This document shows positions 1 to 8,461 of a stretch of DNA of 64,000 nt, one piece after another. Source of the DNA: JAIBBG01 sp040381475 (GTDB taxonomy: Bacteria; Bacteroidota; Bacteroidia; Flavobacteriales_D; Sanyastnellaceae); assembly GCA_040381475.1 (NCBI GenBank), contig JBEIHH010000003.1, forward strand, positions 58,781-122,780. The letters are read 5' to 3'. How positions within the stretch are numbered: position 1 is the first letter of the stretch; each line of letters opens with the position of its first letter. The translations under genes were made by a program, and so were the position numbers. Below the pieces are notes generated by a model. It saw only the letters and a program-made list of their open reading frames with translations, had not been told where the DNA came from and searched no databases.

Positions 1-1141
1 ATTGGGCGGCAAAGTAAATACTTTTTTCCGGATATAGCTCAATCAATTTTTTGTATGCCTTGCGCGCTTTGTCCATTTTTCCTTGTCGGGCGTACAATTG
101 AGCCATTGTTTCAGTCACAAATGAGAAGTCTTCTTCGAGGCTGTCCTTGGCAATATTCCCGGGTGCATATTCCGAAGCCTTTCCCCTGGTAATGTTGGGC
201 TCAAGGCTTATAAAACGATCAACGAGGTCCCGTTGATGTGACTTCTCATCCGGCGCCGATATCCGGCGAATGCCATGGGATAATGGCTGGTGTTCAAAGG
301 CAGGCAGGTTTTCATCGGGTTGCTCAGCAGTGGCTTCTGTGGCAGGAAATTCAGCACGTAACCAATCATCTGCAGCAGAAGGGATGGGCTCTTCATTGCT
401 TTCCAACTTCCCCGTTTGCTCATTTTCACCAAAATGCAGTCGTTGTGACCTTCGGTAAATCCACGCCGCATAGCTATTTTCTTCAGGCATAGGTTCCTCT
501 TCCTTCCGCTCAGGCGCAACTTCCATTTCCATGCTGCTTTGCATCGCTTCAAGCAGAATTTCCCGCTCCATGAGGTCTATGGCAGTTGCAGAAACTTGTG
601 AAATTTCGATTTCGGTTTTGCTTTGGGCTTCCTGAATAAAATGATTCTCTGTATCCTCGTCGGTTTTTATCAAAACCGCAGGCGAGGGCTCTTCATAAAC
701 AGTCACCTGAGAAACTTCTGTTCCACCTGCGATTCCAGCTGATGAGGTGCCGTTTTCCTCTTCTGACATGATCAGCCCGGCCAGCGATTCTGCTCCGACA
801 TCTGTTTGCTGCCCGACAGCAGCTTCGACCAATGACAGTGTTCCGTTTTCCGGAGTGGGGCTAATCTCCTGCTTTTCCTGAATGACAGGTTCAACCAGGC
901 CAGCTACTGTTGAACCTTTGAGATATTTATAAAGCTTTCGTCGGTCGGTGGCGTAAAGTGAAGCATGATGCAATTGATCGGAGAAACGGTGGTCATGGTT
1001 CAGTTGATAAACCCTGGAAAGCAATTGATGCGCCGCACTGAAATAAGGATAGCGTGTTGTCACATCTGCCAGTTCTTCAGGCATAACTTCCACCGCCATT
1101 TGCGGATTACTTATGATTTTATGTAGTGACTCTCTGTTCAA
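1..1141 (-). CDS. TPR-containing protein, 3' end cut by window edge
   Basis: An open frame of 380 codons runs from a TTG at 1141 off the left edge, so the C-terminus is missing. The N-terminal ~80 residues form a compact helical region (motif RYPYFSAAHQLLSRVY). A long acidic, Glu/Pro-rich, probably disordered stretch follows (about residues 95-330), and then a tetratricopeptide-like helix pair starts at the edge (KARKAYKKLIELYPEKS). The start lies 12 nt after the lptE stop, so it is probably co-transcribed with lptE, the sigma-54 activator and miaB. From memory, Bacteroidota often carry such a TPR gene between lptE and secG; secG would lie outside this window. The start is uncertain: no good ATG or Shine-Dalgarno precedes it, and the first in-frame ATG is about 12 codons downstream. 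Function unknown. Confidence 0.75.
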   Translation of the reverse strand, partial: MNRESLHKIISNPQMAVEVMPEELADVTTRYPYFSAAHQLLSRVYQLNHDHRFSDQLHHASLYATDRRKLYKYLKGSTVAGLVEPVIQEKQEISPTPENGTLSLVEAAVGQQTDVGAESLAGLIMSEEENGTSSAGIAGGTEVSQVTVYEEPSPAVLIKTDEDTENHFIQEAQSKTEIEISQVSATAIDLMEREILLEAMQSSMEMEVAPERKEEEPMPEENSYAAWIYRRSQRLHFGENEQTGKLESNEEPIPSAADDWLRAEFPATEATAEQPDENLPAFEHQPLSHGIRRISAPDEKSHQRDLVDRFISLEPNITRGKASEYAPGNIAKDSLEEDFSFVTETMAQLYARQGKMDKARKAYKKLIELYPEKSIYFAAQ

Positions 1142-1152
1142 GGTTTTCTCAC

Positions 1153-1674
1153 TTACCAATTGCCTAAACTGGCGTTGTATATTTCTTGTGTCAGCTGATC
1201 ATTGATCAGACTCCATAAACTTTCTTCAATCGAAAATAAGTCTTGATTAGCATCAAAATCAGCGAATTTGGTGAAAGTGCGCTCAAAACTTAGGTCAGGC
1301 TCAATCATGTTTTCGTATTTAACTTTCACTGTAATCGTAAGTCTGTTGAGAGAGGCCGTTTCGGCTGCGCCGGATTGAATGGCGACCGGTGAAGTGGAAT
1401 ATTCGGTGATAATGCCGGAATAAATCAAATCACCGTCGTTTTCACTCAGTTTTAATGGACTCTGAGCGAGAAGCAGATCTTTCATTGACTCAGTGAATCG
1501 TTGCGCAAACAGCGGCGTTGCCAGACCTGCCTGCGGCTTGAAATAGCTTACGCTAAAAGTTTTTGCACCACTGAATTGGCCTCCTGTAAATGTGTAAATG
1601 CCGCATCCTGCCATCGCAAGCGTCAATGAAATCAACAGGATTTTCACTTTTATATTTTTCACACACAGAGTCAA
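1153..1674 (-). CDS. lptE: LptE-like LPS-assembly lipoprotein
   Basis: A 173-residue protein with a lipoprotein signal (hydrophobic stretch ending in lipobox LAMAGC, lipidated Cys about residue 24), followed by GIYTFTGG, the start typical of Bacteroidota LptE. The family forms the plug of the LptD/LptE outer-membrane translocon that inserts lipopolysaccharide. It follows the sigma-54 activator gene by 5 nt and is followed by the TPR gene after 12 nt, which suggests one operon. No ATG is available. The longest frame starts at a TTG (1674); GTG codons at 1662 and 1647 are alternatives and would leave the lipobox intact. Assignment rests on the lipobox, size and conserved neighbourhood; sequence conservation in this family is low. 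Confidence 0.8.
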   Translation of the reverse strand: MTLCVKNIKVKILLISLTLAMAGCGIYTFTGGQFSGAKTFSVSYFKPQAGLATPLFAQRFTESMKDLLLAQSPLKLSENDGDLIYSGIITEYSTSPVAIQSGAAETASLNRLTITVKVKYENMIEPDLSFERTFTKFADFDANQDLFSIEESLWSLINDQLTQEIYNASLGNW

Positions 1675-1679
1675 CGCTA

Positions 1680-2912
1680 TTATTTCACCAAATTGTATTC
1701 TTTGATTTTTCTATAAAGAGTGCGCTCAGAAATACCAAGCTCTTCTGCCGCATACTTTCTCTTGTTGCGATGTTTTTTCAAAGCTTTTTCAATCAGTTCC
1801 TTTTCAGAATTTTGAAGTGAAAGAGATTCTTCAGCTGCGATTTGACCGGGCTGAACTGAGGCGGGCTGAGTTTGAGGAAGTCTTATTATTCCCGCGGGTG
1901 CAGGAGTGATTGTAGAACTTCCATTGCCTGAAAAAACCCGTTGGATGAGATCAGCATTGGATGTGTCATGAGCGAATTCATCGCCTGAACGAAGCATGCC
2001 GGATACAAGTTGTTTCAAGTCATTCAGGTCGTTTTTCATGTCGAATAATACCTTGTAAAGTATTTCTCTCTCTGAGAAATTCGATGGTGCCGACTGGCCT
2101 CCTGTGAGTATGAGTGACTGATTGCCAAAGTCTTCGTGGGGCAAATAGTACTGAAGTGTTTCAACCTGAATCAGTCTTTCCTGCTCAAGAACATTCATCT
2201 GTTCGGTGATGTTTTTTAGCTGACGAACATTGCCTGGCCATGAATAATTCACCAGCAGTTCCTGTGCTTCCGGAGTGAGTTCCAGAACTGGCATCTTATA
2301 CTTCTCGGCAAAATCAGTTGTGAATTTGGCGAATAGCAGAGGAATGTCTTCTCTTCGCTCGCGCAACGGCGGAAGAATTACCGGTACCTGATTCAATCTG
2401 TAATAAAGATCTTCGCGAAATTTGCCTCGTCTAATAGCATCGCTGAATTCTACGTTAGTCGCAGCTACGACGCGGACATTGGTTTTCTGAACCTTCGATG
2501 ATCCAACTCGGATATATTCGCCGGTTTCGAGCACTCGCAACAATCTCACCTGGGTCTGTAATGGGAGTTCAGCGACTTCGTCAAGAAAAATTGTTCCCCC
2601 GTTGGCTTCTTCAAAATATCCTTTTCGTGCTTCTGTTGCCCCCGTGAATGAACCTTTTTCGTGTCCGAATAACTCACTGTCAATAGTTCCTTCAGGAATT
2701 GCTCCACAGTTTACCGCTATGTAAGGGGCATGTTTTCTTGCGCTATAAGCGTGAATAATCTTAGGGATGTTTTCTTTTCCTGTGCCGCTTTCTCCATTGA
2801 TCAGGACCGACATGTTGGTAGGAGCTACCTGCACGGCAATGTCCAAAGCACGAATGAGCATCGGGTTGTTTCCGATGATTTCAAATCTTTGTTTAACGTT
2901 TCTGATATCCAT
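1680..2912 (-). CDS. sigma-54-dependent activator, AAA+ plus Fis HTH, no sensor domain
   Basis: A 410-residue transcription activator of RNA polymerase with sigma-54. The AAA+ domain begins almost at the N-terminus: Walker A GESGTGKE near residue 40, the sigma-54 contact loop as GSFTGA (usual GAFTGA), Walker B TIFLDEVAE, and a sensor region around RVVAATN. A linker of about 100 residues leads to a C-terminal Fis-type helix-turn-helix (AAEELGISERTLYRKIKEY). No receiver, PAS or GAF domain is present, so it is either constitutive or controlled by a partner or by its own level. The ATG at 2912 lies 5 nt after the miaB stop; a longer frame back to 2993 overlaps miaB and is unlikely. No rpoN gene lies in this window. 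Confidence 0.9.
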   Translation of the reverse strand: MDIRNVKQRFEIIGNNPMLIRALDIAVQVAPTNMSVLINGESGTGKENIPKIIHAYSARKHAPYIAVNCGAIPEGTIDSELFGHEKGSFTGATEARKGYFEEANGGTIFLDEVAELPLQTQVRLLRVLETGEYIRVGSSKVQKTNVRVVAATNVEFSDAIRRGKFREDLYYRLNQVPVILPPLRERREDIPLLFAKFTTDFAEKYKMPVLELTPEAQELLVNYSWPGNVRQLKNITEQMNVLEQERLIQVETLQYYLPHEDFGNQSLILTGGQSAPSNFSEREILYKVLFDMKNDLNDLKQLVSGMLRSGDEFAHDTSNADLIQRVFSGNGSSTITPAPAGIIRLPQTQPASVQPGQIAAEESLSLQNSEKELIEKALKKHRNKRKYAAEELGISERTLYRKIKEYNLVK

Positions 2913-2917
2913 GCTGC

Positions 2918-4384
2918 TTACAAAGATGAGGAATATTGTTTTTGGATTGACGTTACTCCCACAACACGGCCCAGAAGTGTTACAGAAGTGCAATCTTCAG
3001 CCAGAACATCTACATATTGACCGGGTGCAAAGTCATCACCTTTGGGAAACACGACCACGACATTTTGAGAATTCCTACCATGGTAATGTTCGGTTGACTT
3101 TTTGGAAATTCCCTCAATCAATACACGCTGCACCTTGCCAACATGCTGTCTCGTGCGATAACCTGCATTCTTCATCTGCAAATCGATAATTTCCTGCAGC
3201 CTCCGTGTTTTGATTTCTTCCGGAATATCGTCTTCGAATTTTCTTTCCGCCAGAGTTTTTGGTCGCTCGGAATATTTAAACATGTATGCCATGTCATACT
3301 GAACTTGGGCCATGAGCGACATGGTGTCATTGTGCTCAGCTTCTGTCTCTCCGCAGAATCCTGAGATTACATCAGTGCTTATGGCACAATCCGGCATGAT
3401 GCGGCGTATGGCCGCTATACGATCAAGATACCATTCACGATTGTAACCTCTGTTCATCCGTTTCAGCACATCGCTATTTCCGCTTTGAACCGGCAGGTGA
3501 ATGTACTTGCAGATATTGTCATACTTCGCCATGATGTGAAGAACCTCATCAGTCATGTCTTTCGGATGAGAGGTCGAATAGCGAACTCGAAGCTCAGGGT
3601 CAATAAGCGCAACTTTTTCCAGCAACTGAGCAAAATTTACTGTTGCTTTTTCCTTGTCGAGGATCTGGCCTTTGCCATCCATGTTCCATTTGTACGAATC
3701 GACATTCTGACCGAGCAACGTTACTTCGCGGTAACCCTGACCGAAAAGTTCTTTTGCCTCCCGCACAATAGTCTCCGGGTCGCGGCTGCGTTCTCTGCCT
3801 CTGGTAAATGGTACAACACAGAAGGAACACATATTGTCGCAACCTCTCATAATGGAGATAAATGCGGTAATTCCATTCGAGTTTAATCGAACCGGAGTAA
3901 TTTCTGCATACGTCTCCTCTCGGCTGAGTAAAACATTGACGGCTTTCTGGCCTTCATCCACCTTATCTATAAGGTTTGGTAAATCACGGTATGCATCAGG
4001 TCCTACGACCATATCGACCAGTTTTTCTTCTTCCAGCAGTTTTTCGCGCAAACGCTCGGCCATGCAGCCGAGTACACCAATCTGCATATGGGGCTTGCGC
4101 CTTTTTACAGACCGCAGATAGTCCAGCCTACCACGGATTCTTTGTTCCGCATTGTCGCGGATAGCGCACGTATTGAGCAACACAAGGTCTGCTTCTTCGG
4201 GATCACGGGTTGTGCTAAAACCTTCTTTTGCAAGTATGCTGGCAACAATTTCACTGTCAGAAAAATTCATCTGACAGCCATAACTTTCCAGTAAAAGCTT
4301 GCGTGGTTTTTTATCTGAGATTACCTCTGCATCCAGCATGAGGTACTCACCCTGACGGGTTTCATCGATTGTTTTTTCTTCCAC
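2918..4384 (-). CDS. miaB: tRNA-2-methylthio-N6-isopentenyladenosine methylthiotransferase MiaB
   Basis: A radical-SAM enzyme that adds a methylthio group to N6-isopentenyl-A37 of tRNAs. The N-terminal MTTase domain carries cluster cysteines in ESYGCQMNFSDSE, LLNTCAIRDNA and LGCMAER. The radical-SAM triad is MRGCDNMCSFCVVPF (CxxxCxxC), and a C-terminal TRAM domain follows. Length from the proposed start is 488 residues, usual for MiaB. I chose a GTG at 4384 (N-terminus VEEKTIDETRQGE, which matches the start of related flavobacterial proteins as I remember them). The frame stays open to an ATG at 4474, but a Bacteroidota -7 box (4420-4427) lies between the two. First gene of the miaB - sigma-54 activator - lptE - TPR operon, divergent from topA. 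Confidence 0.93.
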   Translation of the reverse strand: MEEKTIDETRQGEYLMLDAEVISDKKPRKLLLESYGCQMNFSDSEIVASILAKEGFSTTRDPEEADLVLLNTCAIRDNAEQRIRGRLDYLRSVKRRKPHMQIGVLGCMAERLREKLLEEEKLVDMVVGPDAYRDLPNLIDKVDEGQKAVNVLLSREETYAEITPVRLNSNGITAFISIMRGCDNMCSFCVVPFTRGRERSRDPETIVREAKELFGQGYREVTLLGQNVDSYKWNMDGKGQILDKEKATVNFAQLLEKVALIDPELRVRYSTSHPKDMTDEVLHIMAKYDNICKYIHLPVQSGNSDVLKRMNRGYNREWYLDRIAAIRRIMPDCAISTDVISGFCGETEAEHNDTMSLMAQVQYDMAYMFKYSERPKTLAERKFEDDIPEEIKTRRLQEIIDLQMKNAGYRTRQHVGKVQRVLIEGISKKSTEHYHGRNSQNVVVVFPKGDDFAPGQYVDVLAEDCTSVTLLGRVVGVTSIQKQYSSSL

Positions 4385-4419
4385 AGTGTCTGGCTGTATT
4401 GAAAATTTATTTTGGACCG

Positions 4420-4427
4420 CGAAGATA
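4420..4427 (-). promoter_or_regulatory. putative -7 box of the miaB operon
   Basis: Reads TATCTTCG on the minus strand, close to the Bacteroidota -7 consensus TAnnTTTG, 35 nt before the GTG at 4384. No clear TTTG lies 19 nt upstream, so the call is moderate. If real, it excludes the longer miaB start at 4474. Confidence 0.4.
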
Positions 4428-4559
4428 GCACGTCTGACGGGCATTTGGCAGTTTGTTTTTTTCTCCCCATACATTTGCCCCCTTTTAAAGCGAAACCTGT
4501 TTTGGTTTCCGATTGCAAATTTTCAGATTATTATCTGATAGAAAAACGAAGATATTGGT

Positions 4560-6971
4560 ATGAGTAAAAATCTTGTTATTGTGGAGTCACCAGCTAAAGC
4601 CAAGACAATTGAAGGCTATCTTGGGAAGGATTTTGTGGTGAAAAGCAGTTTTGGACACGTTCGTGATCTGCCCAAAAGTGATGTGGCGATCAATATCGAA
4701 AAGGGGTTTCAACCTGTCTATGAGGTCTCGGCTGATAAACAAGATGTGATTCAGGAACTCAAAAAGCTAGCAGGAAAGGCTGAAGATGTTTGGCTCGCGA
4801 CCGATGAAGACCGCGAGGGAGAGGCCATTTCATGGCACCTTGCGGAGGCACTTGGCCTGGATATCAAAACCACAAAACGAATCGTTTTTCACGAAATAAC
4901 CAAAAAAGCAATTCAAGAAGCGATAGCCAAACCAAGAACAATTGATATAGATCTGGTGAATGCACAACAAGCCCGAAGAGTGCTTGATCGTCTGGTTGGT
5001 TTTGAGCTTTCTCCGGTCCTCTGGAAAAAAGTTAAGGGCGGTTTAAGTGCAGGACGGGTGCAAAGTGTTGCAGTGAGAATAATCGTGGAAAGAGAAAAGG
5101 AGATTGAAAAATTCCTGGCCACTTCATATTTCAATGTGCGCGGTAACTTTGATCTGGGTGCTGCTATTTTGAAAGCTGATCTCTCCAGAAAACTAAAAGA
5201 CAATTCTGAGGCGGGTGAATTTTTAAGCAAGGCCAATGGGGCAGAATTCACCATTGCCGGAATTGAAACAAAACCGGCGAAAAGGACACCCGCTGCACCT
5301 TTTACCACATCAACGCTGCAGCAGGAAGCCAGCCGCAAACTCGGTTTCAGCGTTTCCCGAACCATGGTAGTGGCGCAAAAGCTTTATGAAAGTGGTAAAA
5401 TCACCTACATGAGAACTGACAGCGTGAATCTCTCTGATTTTGCGCTGGAATCTTCAAGGCAGGCCATTACCAATGCTTACGGTGAGCGCTACAGCAAAAC
5501 AAGACAATATACCAACAAGAGCAAAGGCGCTCAGGAAGCTCACGAAGCAATACGCCCGACAGAAATGTCGGCCGCACAAATTGATGCGGACAGAGATGAG
5601 CAGCGCTTGTATGATCTGATTTGGAAAAGAACAATTGCCAGCCAGATGGCGGATGCTGAACTCGAGAAAACCACAGCATCAATTGCCATCAGCACTATGT
5701 CTGATCAACTGCTTGCTAAAGGTGAGGTAGTGAAGTTCGACGGATTTCTTAAAGTCTATACAGAGAGTACAGATGATGACGAGAATGAGGATGGCGGTAG
5801 CGGAATGCTTCCACCATTGTCAGTTGGACAAAAGCTCAAGTTATCGGAGATGGTGGCTACTCAAAAGTTCACACAAAAACCTTCCAGATATTCTGAAGCT
5901 GCATTGGTGAAACGTTTGGAAGAACTTGGGATTGGACGACCCTCTACTTACGCTCCAACCATTTCTACCATTCAGCAACGCGAATACATTGAGAAGAAAG
6001 ATAAGGATGGAACTGCGCGCAATTATGAGGTAATTACCCTGCGGGAGCCAAACATTTCGAGTGAAGTAAAAACTGAGTTTACTGGCGCCGAGAAGTCGAA
6101 ATTGTTTCCGACTGATATAGGCATGGTGGTCAATGACTTTTTGGTCGATCAGTTTCCAACTATACTTGATTACGCATTTACCGCAAATGTTGAAGGTGAG
6201 TTTGACCTGATCGCTGAAGGCAAACTTCAGTGGCAGGAAATGATGAAGAAATTCTATACGCCATTTCATAAGAATGTTGCGGATACACTCGAGAATGCCT
6301 CACGTCAGTCAGGCGAGAGGGAACTGGGAGTTGATCCGAAGTCGGGCAAACCTGTCATAGTGCGTATTGCACGTTTTGGTCCTGTAGTTCAAATCGGTGG
6401 CAGTGAAGACGAAGAAAAGAAATTCGCTTCTCTCCGTCCCGGGCAAAGCATCGGCACCATTTCGCTCGATGAGGCCTTGAAGTTGTTTGATCTGCCAAGA
6501 GTTGTGGGAGAGTATCAGGGACAGCCCGTTTCAGCTGCGATTGGTCGTTTCGGCCCATTCGTAAAGTGGGGATCAACCTATGCATCATTGCGTGTGAAGG
6601 AAGGTGACGATCCTTTTACGATTGAAATTGATCGCGCCATCAAATTGATCGAGGATAAAATCAACGGCATCAATGCTGCGTTGATTCAGAAGTTCGACGA
6701 GCGTCCGGATATTCAGGTAATTCAGGGACGTTTTGGCCCTTATATCAAAAAGGAAAAGGACAATTATAAACTTCCGAAGGGTGTTGACCCGAAAACAATT
6801 TCTTTGACCGATGTTCTAGCAGCTATTGAGGAACAGGATGCCAATCCTTCTGCCAAGAAGAAAGCCGCAGCCCGCAAACCTGCAGCAGCAAAGAAAAACG
6901 CACCTGCCAAAAAGGCTCCTGCGAAAAAGGCAGCCGCTAAAAAAAGTTCTGCTGGGTCGGGAAAAAAGTAG
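4560..6971 (+). CDS. topA: DNA topoisomerase I (type IA)
   Basis: An 803-residue enzyme that relaxes negative supercoils by single-strand passage. The TOPRIM domain holds the glutamate in LVIVESPAKAKT and the acidic LATDEDREGEA motif. The catalytic tyrosine is Tyr283 in ITYMRTDS. After the core come repeated topoisomerase C-terminal modules (GRFGPFVKWG, QGRFGPYIK) in place of the CxxC zinc fingers of the E. coli enzyme. The protein ends in a Lys/Ala/Pro-rich tail of about 45 residues that resembles histone H1 tails and probably binds DNA electrostatically. It is transcribed divergently from miaB and followed after 133 nt by the arginase-fold gene. The ATG is well placed at the start of the conserved N-terminus. 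Confidence 0.97.
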   Translation: MSKNLVIVESPAKAKTIEGYLGKDFVVKSSFGHVRDLPKSDVAINIEKGFQPVYEVSADKQDVIQELKKLAGKAEDVWLATDEDREGEAISWHLAEALGLDIKTTKRIVFHEITKKAIQEAIAKPRTIDIDLVNAQQARRVLDRLVGFELSPVLWKKVKGGLSAGRVQSVAVRIIVEREKEIEKFLATSYFNVRGNFDLGAAILKADLSRKLKDNSEAGEFLSKANGAEFTIAGIETKPAKRTPAAPFTTSTLQQEASRKLGFSVSRTMVVAQKLYESGKITYMRTDSVNLSDFALESSRQAITNAYGERYSKTRQYTNKSKGAQEAHEAIRPTEMSAAQIDADRDEQRLYDLIWKRTIASQMADAELEKTTASIAISTMSDQLLAKGEVVKFDGFLKVYTESTDDDENEDGGSGMLPPLSVGQKLKLSEMVATQKFTQKPSRYSEAALVKRLEELGIGRPSTYAPTISTIQQREYIEKKDKDGTARNYEVITLREPNISSEVKTEFTGAEKSKLFPTDIGMVVNDFLVDQFPTILDYAFTANVEGEFDLIAEGKLQWQEMMKKFYTPFHKNVADTLENASRQSGERELGVDPKSGKPVIVRIARFGPVVQIGGSEDEEKKFASLRPGQSIGTISLDEALKLFDLPRVVGEYQGQPVSAAIGRFGPFVKWGSTYASLRVKEGDDPFTIEIDRAIKLIEDKINGINAALIQKFDERPDIQVIQGRFGPYIKKEKDNYKLPKGVDPKTISLTDVLAAIEEQDANPSAKKKAAARKPAAAKKNAPAKKAPAKKAAAKKSSAGSGKK

Positions 6972-7077
6972 TTGATCATTTCTTGAAGTGTTGAGCGATG
7001 CAGGTCATGCGTGAAATGACTCTATTCTACATTTAACATCGCTGCGTTCAAACTTATCCGATGATGGTGCTTTTTTG

Positions 7078-7095
7078 ATTCTATCAAAATAGAAT
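7078..7095. repeat. inverted repeat before the arginase-fold gene
   Basis: ATTCTAT-caaa-ATAGAAT, a perfect 7-bp inverted repeat with a 4-nt centre, ending 9 nt before the ATG at 7105. A TTTTTTG run (7071-7077) precedes it. It could be an operator or an mRNA hairpin that covers the ribosome-binding region. There is no T-tract of terminator type after it, and topA ends 107 nt upstream. Confidence 0.4.
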
Positions 7096-7104
7096 TTTCG
7101 CATC

Positions 7105-8271
7105 ATGGATATTTCTGTATTTCTTACATCTCCGGATTTCCGGGATCAGTTGCCCGAAGTGCTTTCTTCCTCACAATGGATCAATCATGTTGCCTTCTTT
7201 TCAGGAGATTTGGATGAATTGAATGACAAACAAATAGCTCTCATTGGTGTGAAAGAGGGTAGAGGTGGACTCCTCAATGGCGGCACGTCAAATGCACCGG
7301 ATGAATTCAGAAAGTATTTTTATCAGTTGTTTGTGACAGACGATAAAGTAAGCCTGATCGACCTGGGAAACATAGAAGCAGGAAACAAAATCAGCGACAC
7401 TTACTATGCGCTCAATCAAATCTGTCAGGTATTGTTGCGCAAGAAAATTATTCCTCTAATCATCGGCGGATCACAGGATTTGACCTATGCGAATTATCAG
7501 GCATATGAGCATATGGAACAAACAGTGAATGTTGTAACCATCGATCATCGACTTGATTTTGGTAAAACCGAAGGTGATATTGACAGTAGAAGTTATCTCA
7601 ACAAAATTGTGTTGCACAAACCGAATTACTTATTCAACTACAGCAACATTGGGCATCAACGCTATCTGGTTGATCCCGAATTGTTGCAGTTAATGAGCAA
7701 TATGTACTTTGATGCACACCGGCTCGGTGATATGCAGCCGTTCCTCTATCGCACAGAGCCGATTATTCGGAATGCGGATATTTTTTCCATAGACATTTCT
7801 GCCATCAGGCAAAGTGAATCCCCGGGTACAGCCTATGCGGGACCTAACGGCTTCTTTGGTGACGAAGCAGCACAACTTTGCCGTTATGCCGGAATGAGTG
7901 ATAAGCTTTCCTCTTTCGGTATTTATGAAATGAATCCTGAGTTCGACCGCGATGGTCAGACGATGCATCTGGCTGCCCAGCTCGTTTGGTGCTTTGTGGA
8001 AGGTGTTTCACAGCGCAAACTCGATTATCCGGTGGGTGATTATTCAGCCTACACAAAATTTATTGTGCCTTTGCTCAACGAAGGGCACGAACTGATCTTC
8101 TATAAAAGCGACAGAAGTGATCGCTGGTGGATGGATGTTCCTTATCCAAGTGGCCAGGAAAACAAATACGAAAGGCATCATCTGGTGCCTTGCACCTATG
8201 AAGAATATCAGCAAGCTACCAACGAAGAAATGCCCGACCGATGGTGGAAAACCTACCAGAAACTCGTCTGA
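7105..8271 (+). CDS. arginase/formimidoylglutamase-fold protein lacking metal ligands
   Basis: A 388-residue ureohydrolase-fold protein. The three metal-binding motifs of arginases can be placed but are altered: the GGDH-type motif is GGSQ (His to Gln124), DxHxD is DHRLD (Asp147 and Asp151 kept, His to Arg149), and SxDxD is SIDIS (Asp230 kept, Asp to Ser232). Half of the six usual manganese ligands are gone, so arginase, agmatinase or formimidoylglutamase activity is unlikely even though databases may label it formimidoylglutamase. A C-terminal region rich in Trp/Tyr (DRWWMDVPYP, MPDRWWK) looks specific to this subfamily. From memory, flavobacterial relatives show similar degeneration. It sits between topA and the T9SS genes on the same strand. 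Function unknown; possibly a structural or ligand-binding role. Confidence 0.85.
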   Translation: MDISVFLTSPDFRDQLPEVLSSSQWINHVAFFSGDLDELNDKQIALIGVKEGRGGLLNGGTSNAPDEFRKYFYQLFVTDDKVSLIDLGNIEAGNKISDTYYALNQICQVLLRKKIIPLIIGGSQDLTYANYQAYEHMEQTVNVVTIDHRLDFGKTEGDIDSRSYLNKIVLHKPNYLFNYSNIGHQRYLVDPELLQLMSNMYFDAHRLGDMQPFLYRTEPIIRNADIFSIDISAIRQSESPGTAYAGPNGFFGDEAAQLCRYAGMSDKLSSFGIYEMNPEFDRDGQTMHLAAQLVWCFVEGVSQRKLDYPVGDYSAYTKFIVPLLNEGHELIFYKSDRSDRWWMDVPYPSGQENKYERHHLVPCTYEEYQQATNEEMPDRWWKTYQKLV

Positions 8272-8375
8272 ATTGGAGCTTTTTTTTTGGCTTTAACGTT
8301 TAGTTTAAAGGTCTAATAAACAATTATATAGGATGCATTTCCGCTTTGGGTCCTAGTCCTGCGGTCGAATTTTTT

Positions 8376-8405
8376 TTTGAACTGTGGAAAAAACCCCTAC
8401 TTTAG
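8376..8405 (+). promoter_or_regulatory. putative promoter for the PorP/SprF gene
   Basis: TTTG at 8376-8379, an 18-nt spacer, then TACTTTAG at 8398-8405, one mismatch from the -7 consensus TAnnTTTG. It gives a leader of about 50 nt before the ATG at 8462 and separates the T9SS genes from the arginase-fold gene. Confidence 0.55.
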
Positions 8406-8461
8406 CCACTTTCCAAAAAAACCATTTAGAAACCAAATAGAGCTTAACAACCGAAACTTGT

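Noticed and set aside
2730..3189. Overlapping plus-strand frames of 96 and 140 codons across the sigma-54/miaB boundary
   Set aside because: They lie antisense to two well-supported genes and show no family motif, so they are shadows.
7105..8271. Annotation as functional formimidoylglutamase or arginase
   Set aside because: Three of the six expected metal ligands are replaced, and no histidine or arginine degradation genes lie nearby.
8272..8300. T-rich stretch after the arginase-fold gene as a terminator
   Set aside because: There is a T-run (8280-8288) but no stable stem directly before it.
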